A DNA stretch of 12,526 nt from the NCBI GenBank assembly GCA_007571355.1, contig RKRO01000166.1:1-12526 (forward strand), given 5' to 3'. Below the pieces are notes generated by a model. The model worked only from the letters and a program-made list of their open reading frames with translations, had not been told where the DNA came from and ran no database searches. The position numbers and the translations under genes were made by a program. The first letter of the stretch is position 1. Each line of letters starts with the position of its first letter. The DNA is from Candidatus Poribacteria bacterium. Lineage in GTDB: Bacteria > Poribacteria > WGA-4E > WGA-3G. This document shows, in pieces, positions 6,650-12,526 of the stretch.

Positions 6650-7687
6650 ATGCATAAGCTTTTGATTATTTCATATTTCTCTCTGCTCGTTTCAACTCTT
6701 GCCATGGCAGATATTGTCTTCATTTCTGATCGCGATGGAAAATCCAACATCTACGTGATGAATGATAATGGCAGTCGTGTTCGAAGGTTAACAAATACAC
6801 CTTTTTATATAGGCGCACCAAGGTGGTCCCCAGACGGCAGTCAGATCGCATTTCACATGGATTTGCACTCAACGGACCCTCATAAACCACAGCAATATGA
6901 TATATTCATCATGAACGCAGACGGCAGCCATCAACAAAGGCTCACCGACCACCCCTCGTTAGATACGTCTCCATCTTGGTCGCCCGATGGAAAATATCTC
7001 ACATTCGACAGTGGCCGCAGTGGAAACGTTGAAATCTATATTATGGAGATCGCGACACGGAACATTAGGCAAATAACGAAGGCAGACACGCCCGATGATT
7101 TTGCTGCAAATCCGGAGTGGTCCCCAGATGGCACACAGATTGTTTACGAGTATTCAAATGGACAGAGAAGGCATATCTATGTCATGGATGTAGATGGCGG
7201 AAATGCCCGACCTGTGCTCAAAAAACCTAGAACGGGGATTTGGGGCGGGGGCCTAATCAGTTTGGGCCCGAGCTGGTCCCCAGATGGTCAGCATATCCTC
7301 TACAGCGAATCAGAGTTTGTAGCGGGACAAGGCCGCGTTGCTGATACAATCCTTATCGTAGACAAAGACTCTCGACAATTACAAGTCCTAAATCCCCCAA
7401 AGCGTTGGCGGGTAGAAGATGTTCGTTGGGCAGATGATGGGGAAGCCTTGCTCTTCCCTGGGATCCCGGGGGGGGTAAATGATTTCGGTCTCAAAATTCT
7501 CAAAATCTATAAATACCACCTACGCAGTGGGCAGATCACCAATCTCACGGATCATCCCAGTAATAACTGGATGATGGATTGGACTCCGCACACCTCCCTA
7601 TCGGTTTCGTCAAGAAAGAAGTTAGCTATACAGTGGGCGCGGTTAAAGAACGTCGAGAACAATCCTTTCAGGACATCCTCTCCATAA
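6650..7687 (+). CDS. Secreted PD40/TolB-like beta-propeller protein
   Basis: A 345-residue protein with a signal peptide (cleavage after Ala-Met-Ala at 20) and WD40-like PD40 repeats. Repeat cores WSPDG lie at 59-63, 110-114, 157-161 and 209-213, with WADDG at 250-254 and a last DWTP at 310-313, giving six blades as in the TolB propeller. Each blade has the usual ending of the type IYVMNDNGS or IFIMNADGS followed by R-L-T. The N-terminal TolB domain is absent, and no TolA/Pal genes are nearby, so it is a TolB-like propeller of unknown partner and not TolB. It probably acts in the periplasm or outside the cell. The last residues (ENNPFRTSSP) have no family feature and run up to the transposase stub, so the 3' end may have been altered. 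AGGAG lies 7-8 bases before the ATG but inside a hairpin. Confidence 0.88.
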   Translation: MHKLLIISYFSLLVSTLAMADIVFISDRDGKSNIYVMNDNGSRVRRLTNTPFYIGAPRWSPDGSQIAFHMDLHSTDPHKPQQYDIFIMNADGSHQQRLTDHPSLDTSPSWSPDGKYLTFDSGRSGNVEIYIMEIATRNIRQITKADTPDDFAANPEWSPDGTQIVYEYSNGQRRHIYVMDVDGGNARPVLKKPRTGIWGGGLISLGPSWSPDGQHILYSESEFVAGQGRVADTILIVDKDSRQLQVLNPPKRWRVEDVRWADDGEALLFPGIPGGVNDFGLKILKIYKYHLRSGQITNLTDHPSNNWMMDWTPHTSLSVSSRKKLAIQWARLKNVENNPFRTSSP

Positions 7688-7707
7688 CCTCAACCTCTGA
7701 TGCGTTT

Positions 7708-7761
7708 ATGAATTGCCCAAGATGTCAACACAAACACTTCGTCAAAAATGGACACATCAAC
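7708..7761 (+). pseudogene. Remnant of an IS1-type InsA-like transposase N-terminus
   Basis: The 18 codons from the ATG at 7708 read MNCPRCQHKHFVKNGHIN, which matches the zinc-finger start of IS1-family InsA-type proteins (CPxC, then FVKNGH). The family likeness stops at 7761. What follows is the 3' end of the opposite-strand HNH gene. Only this stub remains, without terminal repeats or the DDE domain. It is in frame with a chance open frame from 7579 to 7902. Short length limits certainty. Confidence 0.5.
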
Positions 7762-7777
7762 TTACGGCCCATCTTCG

Positions 7778-8539
7778 CTAATCCTCAATCACTTCTAACG
7801 CTTGCATCCGCTCAAGGGCGAAGACGCGGGTATCCCCTCGCAACTCACAAAATCCCTCTACACACAACGTCTCACCAGATTCTCGGTTGTTTGGGATGTT
7901 GAAAAGCCGTTCAGGTCTAACGACGCGTGTCTTCCACCTTTTATCACTCGGCTTCTTATAGTTAAACTGGATTTTCTGGCTGCTTTCAATAGCCGATTGG
8001 ATGGCGGAGAACTCTTTCAAGAATTCGGATTGTGACGGTTTTAGCGTCGCGGTACCGAAAATATCGCCTTCATGGTACATATTCCGATAACATTCTGCAC
8101 AAATGAGGGTAAGATTATCCAACGCATTTGTCCCACCTTCAAATACGGGGATGTCGTGAAGTAGATAGACATCCTCTTCCTCCTCACAATATGAACAGAT
8201 GGAACCGTTTTCGCTGATGATTTCTTGTTTTCGCTCATCCCAATCCGGTGGCCAACACGGCAGATAGTCATATATTTCGCTTAAGATGGATTCTACCTTC
8301 GCGAATTTCGCGCGCAAGTCTTCAATCTCTGTCTTGGCGGCAACGTCTTGTTGCTCGACTTCAGTTGGTGCAAAGAGCGAGAGAATAAATTGTGACTTCT
8401 GACTCCGCAGTGCAGTTTCAATCTCATGTTTCCGCATTTGCAACAGGAGGACACACGAATAATGCAAGTATTCGCCGTTGGAGAGTGCGATATCGTATTC
8501 GTAATCACTCCTTATTTTACACACAGGACAGTAAGACAT
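7778..8539 (-). CDS. Zinc-finger/HNH nuclease-like protein with C-terminal WYL-like domain
   Basis: A 253-residue cytoplasmic protein. The N-terminus has a Cys4-Cys7/His26-Cys29 zinc-binding pattern (SYCPVC, HYSC). Residues about 60-85 form a charged, probably coiled, helix. Residues 110-156 are an HNH module: Cys115-Cys118, the Leu-Leu-His128-Asp129 core, Asn142 in ALDNLTLIC, Cys147-Cys150 and His156. Residues about 178-252 resemble a WYL domain: AIESSQKIQFNYKK, TRVVRPERL, then EGFCELRGDTRVFALERM, although the signature W-Y-L residues are replaced by L-C-V. HNH modules cut DNA. WYL domains sense ligands or nucleic acid and are common in regulators of defence systems. Together they suggest a regulated nuclease or a DNA-binding switch, which is inference. 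The start is secure: AGGAGG lies 8 bases before the ATG. It is transcribed alone from its own promoter. WYL assignment is moderate, HNH strong. Confidence 0.85.
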   Translation of the reverse strand: MSYCPVCKIRSDYEYDIALSNGEYLHYSCVLLLQMRKHEIETALRSQKSQFILSLFAPTEVEQQDVAAKTEIEDLRAKFAKVESILSEIYDYLPCWPPDWDERKQEIISENGSICSYCEEEEDVYLLHDIPVFEGGTNALDNLTLICAECYRNMYHEGDIFGTATLKPSQSEFLKEFSAIQSAIESSQKIQFNYKKPSDKRWKTRVVRPERLFNIPNNRESGETLCVEGFCELRGDTRVFALERMQALEVIED

Positions 8540-8548
8540 TTTTACACC

Positions 8549-8563
8549 TCCTAAATGTTAGGA
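8549..8563. promoter_or_regulatory. Palindrome overlapping the ribosome-binding site of the HNH-WYL gene
   Basis: TCCTAA and TTAGGA are perfect 6-base arms around ATG as spacer. On the minus strand the second arm runs into AGGAGG, the Shine-Dalgarno. It could be a small hairpin that masks the site, or a protein-binding site on DNA. Confidence 0.5.
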
Positions 8564-8564
8564 A

Positions 8565-8747
8565 TCCAAAAGGCGTTCACTCGAAGACCGTTTTTGGAGA
8601 ACGGGAAGCCCGTAACTCTGGATTGTTAAATCGTTGATGATTTTCATCTTAACCTGCTATTCTGGGTCTCGGCAGTGGCCACAAATAGGATATAGTATCT
8701 ATCCGTTTCCTTAAACCGTGGCCGCAAAATTCTTATCGTTGCTTGTT
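8565..8747 (-). promoter_or_regulatory. Long structured 5' leader of the HNH-WYL gene
   Basis: From the predicted start near 8747 to the ATG at 8539 the leader is about 208 bases. It holds several inverted repeats: TCCAAAA (8565-8571)/TTTTGGA (8592-8598), ACGGG/CCCGT (8601-8613) with a 3-base loop, and GGATA/TATCC (8688-8704). It also holds a direct repeat GTGGCC(A/G)CAAA at 8675 and 8718. No small open frame with a good ribosome-binding site was found. I do not recognise a known riboswitch. Confidence 0.4.
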
Positions 8748-8758
8748 TAGATAAGAAT
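8729..8758. promoter_or_regulatory. Candidate operator: 9-bp inverted repeat over the HNH-WYL promoter
   Basis: ATTCTTATC (8729-8737) and GATAAGAAT (8750-8758) are perfect complements separated by 12 bases. The right arm covers most of the -10 box and the left arm lies just past the predicted start. Relative to transcription the repeat spans about -11 to +19, a typical place for a repressor site. Arm centres are 21 bases apart, about two helical turns, which suits a dimer. It could also fold as an RNA hairpin. Confidence 0.55.
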
Positions 8759-8782
8759 ACCATCTCAACTTTTCATTGTCAA
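8754..8782 (-). promoter_or_regulatory. Sigma-70-type promoter of the HNH-WYL gene
   Basis: On the minus strand TTGACA (8782-8777) and TATTCT (8759-8754) are exactly 17 bases apart. The -35 box is perfect and the -10 box keeps the key TA...T positions. The start would fall near 8747. Confidence 0.75.
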
Positions 8783-8822
8783 GCGGTTTTATTGCTACAG
8801 CCAGAGGCTTCTACTAAACTTT

Positions 8823-8943
8823 GGACAGTTTTATAGTAAATCCTATAATTATTTGTGCACACGGTAACTCGTAGGGGCTGGGTCACCCAGCCCTTACAAA
8901 CGTAAAAAGTGTAAACATATTTTGCGATTTTACTATAAGTTCC
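8823..8943. repeat. MITE-like element with a REP palindrome at its centre
   Basis: TTATAGTAAA (8831-8840) and TTTACTATAA (8929-8938) are perfect 10-base inverted ends. Weaker matching extends outwards (GGACAG against GGAAC) and inwards over AT-rich sequence. Between them lies the palindrome at 8871-8897. The whole is about 121 bases, has no coding capacity, and sits in a gap between genes. That fits a miniature inverted-repeat element, or a REP pair with AT-rich arms. No clear target-site duplication is seen. Confidence 0.55.
8871..8897. repeat. REP-like palindrome, second member
   Basis: GTAGGGGCTGGG pairs with CCCAGCCCTTAC through 12 base pairs (one G-T) around a TCA loop. Compared with 3496-3514 the inner stem differs (CTGGG/CCCAG against CGAGG/CCTCG) while pairing is kept and the CCCCTACGA flank is shared on the opposite strand. 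Confidence 0.75.
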
Positions 8944-8976
8944 ACGTCACAGATACGGCATAGCCTTTCAGAACAC

Positions 8977-9051
8977 AGGGCACGCCGCTGGGGTGCGGTC
9001 TTTTTCTCTCAGTGACCCGCCTCTGCGAAGTTCGGGAAAATAGAGAGCCCT
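8977..9051 (+). other. Possible three-way-junction RNA element
   Basis: AGGG (8977-8980) can pair with CCCT (9048-9051), enclosing two hairpins. The first is CCGC/GCGG (8985-8998) followed by TCTTTTT. The second is CTCTC (9006-9010) with GAGAG (9043-9047), carrying an inner CCCG/CGGG helix (9016-9036). The helices are short but nest without conflict. On the plus strand the first hairpin plus T-run also resembles a weak terminator, yet no plus-strand gene precedes it. On the minus strand it would lie in the 3' tail of the ECF ATPase transcript. The family is not recognised. Confidence 0.3.
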
Positions 9052-9101
9052 TTGAAAATATAACGCTCACGCAACAAGCACTGTCCAGACGATAGCACTA
9101 T

Positions 9102-10649
9102 TTAGAAAGGGTATATTAATGATGCTTGTTGTAGACGTTCAGGATTCGCGAAGGCAGTATGGGGTGCGCCGTCAAAGATCAGTTTGCCATCGTATAATAG
9201 GAGGACGCGGGTGGCGTATTTCAAGGTGAGTTCTGTGTCGTGCGTTGCGAAGATGAGGGTTTTATTTTCCTGCTGGATCTGGGCACTTAGTGCGTCCATG
9301 AGCTGATGGAGGTGCTGTGCGTCTTGACCTGTGGTCGGTTCATCGAGAAGAAACAAGTCGGGGTGTAACGCAAAAGTAGCGGCGACAGCAACCCGCTGAC
9401 GTTGCCCCCGCGATAACGCGTAAGGTGCCTCTGCTGCGAAATTGACCAAATCGAACTGGGTTAATATCCGATTGACTCGGTTTTCAAGGTGCTGCGTGGC
9501 GAATTTAAGGTTTTTGGGACCGAAGGCCACTTCATCAAGAACTGTTTCTGCCTGCAGTAGCAAATCCGGGTTTTGAAAAACGATACCAACCTTGCCTGCT
9601 AACTGATGGAGTTTCAAACGACGACACGACTGACCGTCAATAGTGACCTCACCCGATGAGGGACGCAGCAGGCCAGCGACAAGATGTATCAATGTTGTTT
9701 TACCGGATCCATTTGCTCCCATGATTGCTATCACCTCACCGCGTGAGGCCACACAAGAAACCTGATGGACAGCATCGTTGTCGGTTTTCGGGTAACAGAA
9801 GCAGACATCTCTGATAGCGAGGAGTGCTTCAGGATGTTCTGCATCCGCTGTGTGGTGATGTGCTGGTATCGGCGTTTTGGATTGGACAGCTTCTGACATA
9901 GGGACTGCTTCTGGAACCTGTACGCCTAAACGCCTATATGGCGTGAAATCTTGAAACGCCTCGGTTTTTGGCAAATCCAGACAGAGTTGACCGTCGTCCA
10001 TCAGCCAGACGTGATCGCACAAGGGTGCTATGTCTCTCGTGCGATGCGTTGCCAAGATAACTGTTATACCCAAGTCGTTATTGAGCTGCTTCACAATGGT
10101 GAGGATGTCCCGCGCACCTTTAGGGTCAAGGTGACTGGTGGGTTCATCTAAGAGTAGGACTTGTGGCTGCATCGCACAGACAGCAGCAAGCGCGACACGC
10201 TGTTTCTGGCCGCCAGAGAGCGTTGAAATCTCACGTGACTCAAATCCTTGTAAACCGACCTGTTCCAAAGCGGAAGTTATCCGTTCTTGTATTTCTTCGG
10301 GAGGGAGACCGAGGTTTTCGAGTCCAAAAGCGATCTCATCTTGGACCAGCGTGCAAAAGAGTTGATCGTCGGGATTTTGGAAGAGGAGGGAGACCTGTTG
10401 ACACGTGGTAGCAAGCGGTTGCGTCGCTATATTTTTACCGTCAAGACGCACCGTTCCCTTGAGTACACCCGCCGATGCGTGTGGAATCAATCCGTTCAAT
10501 GTCCGCAATAAAGTGGATTTACCGCACCCTGTTGGCCCCGTCAATAGGACAAACGCGCCGCGAGACACACGAGTCGTGATGCCCTGAAGTGTCGGGGTCT
10601 CTCGACTTGGGTAAGTAAAGCGGAGATTTCCTATTTCAATACATGCCAT
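9102..10649 (-). CDS. Fused double ATP-binding protein of ECF-type ABC transporter
   Basis: 515 residues with two ABC ATPase domains in one chain, as in YkoD-like fused EcfA proteins that drive uptake of vitamins, their precursors or metal ions. Domain 1: Walker A GPTGCGKST (38-46), Q-loop FQNPDDQLF (90-98), LSGGQ (144-148), Walker B VLLLDEP (164-170), His202. Domain 2: Walker A GANGSGKTT (311-319), Q-loop FQNPDLLL, LSRGQ (412-416), Walker B LFLLDEP (432-438), His470. Both sites look complete; LSRGQ is a tolerated variant in this group. A linker of about 30 residues, with three histidines in a row, joins them. FQNPD is the ECF hallmark. The membrane EcfT and S components are not in the window, so substrate is open. 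The gene starts 6 bases after the radical SAM stop with only GAAGG about 16 bases upstream, suggesting translational coupling. Confidence 0.9.
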   Translation of the reverse strand: MACIEIGNLRFTYPSRETPTLQGITTRVSRGAFVLLTGPTGCGKSTLLRTLNGLIPHASAGVLKGTVRLDGKNIATQPLATTCQQVSLLFQNPDDQLFCTLVQDEIAFGLENLGLPPEEIQERITSALEQVGLQGFESREISTLSGGQKQRVALAAVCAMQPQVLLLDEPTSHLDPKGARDILTIVKQLNNDLGITVILATHRTRDIAPLCDHVWLMDDGQLCLDLPKTEAFQDFTPYRRLGVQVPEAVPMSEAVQSKTPIPAHHHTADAEHPEALLAIRDVCFCYPKTDNDAVHQVSCVASRGEVIAIMGANGSGKTTLIHLVAGLLRPSSGEVTIDGQSCRRLKLHQLAGKVGIVFQNPDLLLQAETVLDEVAFGPKNLKFATQHLENRVNRILTQFDLVNFAAEAPYALSRGQRQRVAVAATFALHPDLFLLDEPTTGQDAQHLHQLMDALSAQIQQENKTLIFATHDTELTLKYATRVLLLYDGKLIFDGAPHTAFANPERLQQASLIYPF

Positions 10650-10655
10650 GGTCCG

Positions 10656-12526
10656 CTAACTCAGGCCTTCAATTTGGATAGGAACAGAGCCGAAGAGTTG
10701 CTCTAAATGCCGCGTGACCGACTCATGGAAAGCATCAAAAGTTTCTTGGACGTTCTGCTTGAAGTCGTCGGTGTGATGCTTGAAAATATTGTGGAGTTGT
10801 GCGTGTTGGGCATGGACACGAGCAAAGAGACTATGGACGTATGCTTGGAGTTCACCAAGCCGCTCTGTTTGTGCTTTCGCGAAGGTACCGACTGCGGTTT
10901 TGAAAGCAGCTAATTCCGCCTCTAAGTACGCCTTGAACATTGACTGCTGAAAACCTGTCAATGCGCCTTGTGCAGCGTATTGAAAATCCTTATGGATTGC
11001 ATTGTACTTTGTTTTAATGCGTGCAAAAAGCTGGCGCGAATAGTTCTGGATATCACCTGTCCGGCTGCCTTGAGCATCCACAAACTGTGGAACCTTCGCT
11101 TTGAACGTATCCATCTCTTGATCCAGGAAGTTCCGAAAATCCTCAACAGCAAGGGTGTGGCGGGTTGTTTTTTCGAGGTGATATCCCATAACCGCCAATC
11201 GGACAGCTTCAGGAAACATCTGACGATAATTTTTGATGGCTTTCACCAAATAGCGGGCGTATTCCACCCCTTGTCTGGAAAAAAGTTGCCGCTGAATGGA
11301 GCGGGCAAATGCTATTATTTCCTCTTTTCGAATCGCCCTTACGTTATTGTGCGTCTTAGGCATGTGCTCGAGCAACGTCAAACACCGGGAAAAATAGTTC
11401 TTCAAGGTCGGATCATAGAGCGTTGAAATAACCCGCCGATACTCAGCGATAAGTTTCTCGCGCGGCATTTCTGGTACGAAGTTGAGGCTCATATCGGTGT
11501 TGTTTCCGCTGGATTCCACAAGTAACCGATCTTCCTGTTTTAATCGGTGCCAGAGGTCGGTCTCCTTTAAAGCCGTAAGCAGGCCTGCCATTGCCATCGG
11601 GATGCCGGCTTCTTGAATAAAGTTGATGTGTGAATCAAATTCCGTATCACCATCAAGTCCGATGATAAAGCCGCCTGTTACTTCTATCCCTTTGCTCTGT
11701 ATTTTTCTGATGGCGCGCATGAGGTAGCTGCCAGCTTCTTCTTCTTTGCTCGTATTCTGTCCTTTGGAGGTGCTGAGAAGTGCCTCCTCATTCGGGCTTT
11801 CGATACCGAGGAACACCATGTTAAATCCTGCGTCAGTCATTGCGTCAAGCATATCAGGGATTTCAACGAGGTTGACGCTGGCTTCAGTGAACAGCGAAAG
11901 CGGGAATTGCCGTTTTTCCTGCCATTCTTTGACAGCGGGGAGCAAACGCATCGCATCACGTTTGTTGCCGATGAAGTTGTCATCAACGACGAACATCGGA
12001 CCTGTCCAACCGAGTTTATAAAGGAGTTCAAACTCTGCAAGCATCTGTTCATTGCTTTTTGTACGAGGGACGCGGCCAAACAATTTGGTAATATCACAAA
12101 ATTCACAATTGAAGGGGCAGCCACGTGAAAATTGGAGTGCCATTGAGCCGTAAGTGTTAACATCAATGAGATCATAGCGCGGCGGTGGCGTTTTCGTGAT
12201 ATCCGGTTTCCGTTTCTCACGATATACCTCTTTCGCAGAACCACTTTCAAAATCGGTCAAAAAGTCTTCAAAGGTTTCCTCAACCTCACCCATGAGAAAA
12301 TGGTCAATCTTGGCATCCGTTTCCGCCTTGATATTATCGTAATAGGAGGTAGGATGGGGGCCGCCGGCGATAACCGGAACCCGCGCTCGATTACAACGCT
12401 CAGCGACTTCATAGAGCGATGCTTTTTGAACAATCATCGTTGATGTCAAAACAACATCTGCCCACTGGAGATGTTCATCTGTCAAGGGTTCAATGTTCAT
12501 ATCAACGACTTTTAACGCATAATTCT
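10656..12526 (-). CDS. B12-binding-domain radical SAM protein (DUF4070-type), 5' partial
   Basis: The frame stays open to the right edge. The first ATG inside the window (12500) is internal, because the preceding codons read NYALKVVD and join smoothly onto MNIEPLTDE, a conserved stretch of the B12-binding half in this family. The true start lies outside. Counting from that Met, the rest of the B12-binding-like domain covers about 1-80 (VIAGGPHPT at 43-51). The radical SAM cluster motif is Cys128-x3-Cys132-x2-Cys135 in SRGCPFNCEFCD, followed by VDDNFIGNK (172-180), FTEASVNL, FLGIESPNEE and GGFIIGLDGD. Such proteins use a 4Fe-4S cluster and S-adenosylmethionine; the reaction of this subgroup is not established. 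From about 380 to 614 comes a helical extension, whose last part is two copies of a 67-residue unit. Probably co-transcribed with the ECF ATPase, so a link to cobalamin or cobalt uptake is conceivable but unproven. Confidence 0.9.
   Translation of the reverse strand, partial: NYALKVVDMNIEPLTDEHLQWADVVLTSTMIVQKASLYEVAERCNRARVPVIAGGPHPTSYYDNIKAETDAKIDHFLMGEVEETFEDFLTDFESGSAKEVYREKRKPDITKTPPPRYDLIDVNTYGSMALQFSRGCPFNCEFCDITKLFGRVPRTKSNEQMLAEFELLYKLGWTGPMFVVDDNFIGNKRDAMRLLPAVKEWQEKRQFPLSLFTEASVNLVEIPDMLDAMTDAGFNMVFLGIESPNEEALLSTSKGQNTSKEEEAGSYLMRAIRKIQSKGIEVTGGFIIGLDGDTEFDSHINFIQEAGIPMAMAGLLTALKETDLWHRLKQEDRLLVESSGNNTDMSLNFVPEMPREKLIAEYRRVISTLYDPTLKNYFSRCLTLLEHMPKTHNNVRAIRKEEIIAFARSIQRQLFSRQGVEYARYLVKAIKNYRQMFPEAVRLAVMGYHLEKTTRHTLAVEDFRNFLDQEMDTFKAKVPQFVDAQGSRTGDIQNYSRQLFARIKTKYNAIHKDFQYAAQGALTGFQQSMFKAYLEAELAAFKTAVGTFAKAQTERLGELQAYVHSLFARVHAQHAQLHNIFKHHTDDFKQNVQETFDAFHESVTRHLEQLFGSVPIQIEGLS
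10725..11126 (-). repeat. Duplicated 67-residue helical unit in the radical SAM tail
   Basis: Residues 459-525 and 526-592 (counted from the Met at 12500) align at a fixed 67-residue offset: FKAKV/FKTAV, FVDAQ/FAKAQ, LFARI/LFARV, AIHKDF/QLHNIF. Both are amphipathic, rich in Ala, Gln and Phe, and predicted to be long helices. DNA identity between the copies is much lower than in the TlpA duplication, so this event is older. Confidence 0.75.

Noticed and set aside
7579..7902. Open frame of 107 codons overlapping the PD40 gene end and the HNH-WYL gene end
   Set aside because: Its first part is an out-of-frame shadow and its last part is antisense to a real gene; only the 18 codons from 7708 look like protein.
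8985..9006. Intrinsic terminator on the plus strand (CCGC/GCGG then TCTTTTT)
   Set aside because: The stem is only four pairs and no plus-strand gene lies upstream for more than a kilobase.

Overview
The window reads like chromosomal DNA of an uncultivated, Gram-negative-type bacterium. My best guess is a sponge-associated lineage such as Candidatus Poribacteria. This rests on the combination of exported TlpA-like and WD40-like (PD40) proteins, an LDH2-type dehydrogenase, a DUF4070-type radical SAM protein, an ECF sigma factor, and short GC-rich palindromes between genes. It is inference from gene style, since there is no marker gene. GC is intermediate, coding density is moderate, and decayed DNA (a broken sigma gene, a transposase stub, repeat elements) sits between intact genes.

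Layout. 111-2324 (+) encodes an exported protein with a TPR-like N-terminal region, two near-identical thioredoxin/TlpA domains and a C-terminal LolA-like region. 2366-3460 (+) is a MalK/UgpC-type ABC ATPase with no permease nearby. A 280-base convergent gap (3461-3740) holds a REP-like palindrome and repeated units. 3741-4769 (-) is an LDH2-family dehydrogenase with a clear promoter that fixes its start. 5087-5709 (+) is an ECF sigma factor broken by a nonsense codon and a frameshift. 6073-6564 (+) encodes a small secreted protein of unknown function, and 6650-7687 (+) a secreted six-bladed PD40/TolB-like propeller. The propeller's ribosome-binding site is buried in a long hairpin. At 7708-7761 (+) lies a short transposase stub.

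7778-8539 (-) encodes an uncommon-looking combination of zinc-finger, HNH and WYL-like domains. It has a strong promoter and a long structured leader. The promoter's -10 box is covered by a perfect 9-bp inverted repeat, so regulated expression is likely. 8540-9101 has no gene but carries that regulatory region, a MITE-like element built around a REP palindrome, and a possible three-way-junction RNA. 10656-12526 (-) is a B12-binding radical SAM protein that enters from the right edge. Six bases after it comes 9102-10649 (-), a fused double ECF-type ATPase. These two probably form an operon.

How the genes relate. Apart from that radical SAM/ECF pair, and perhaps the small secreted protein with the PD40 protein, no pathway links the neighbours. 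The least ordinary parts are the HNH-WYL gene with its control region, the duplicated helical tail on the radical SAM protein, the tandem TlpA domains, and the repeat families in the gaps.
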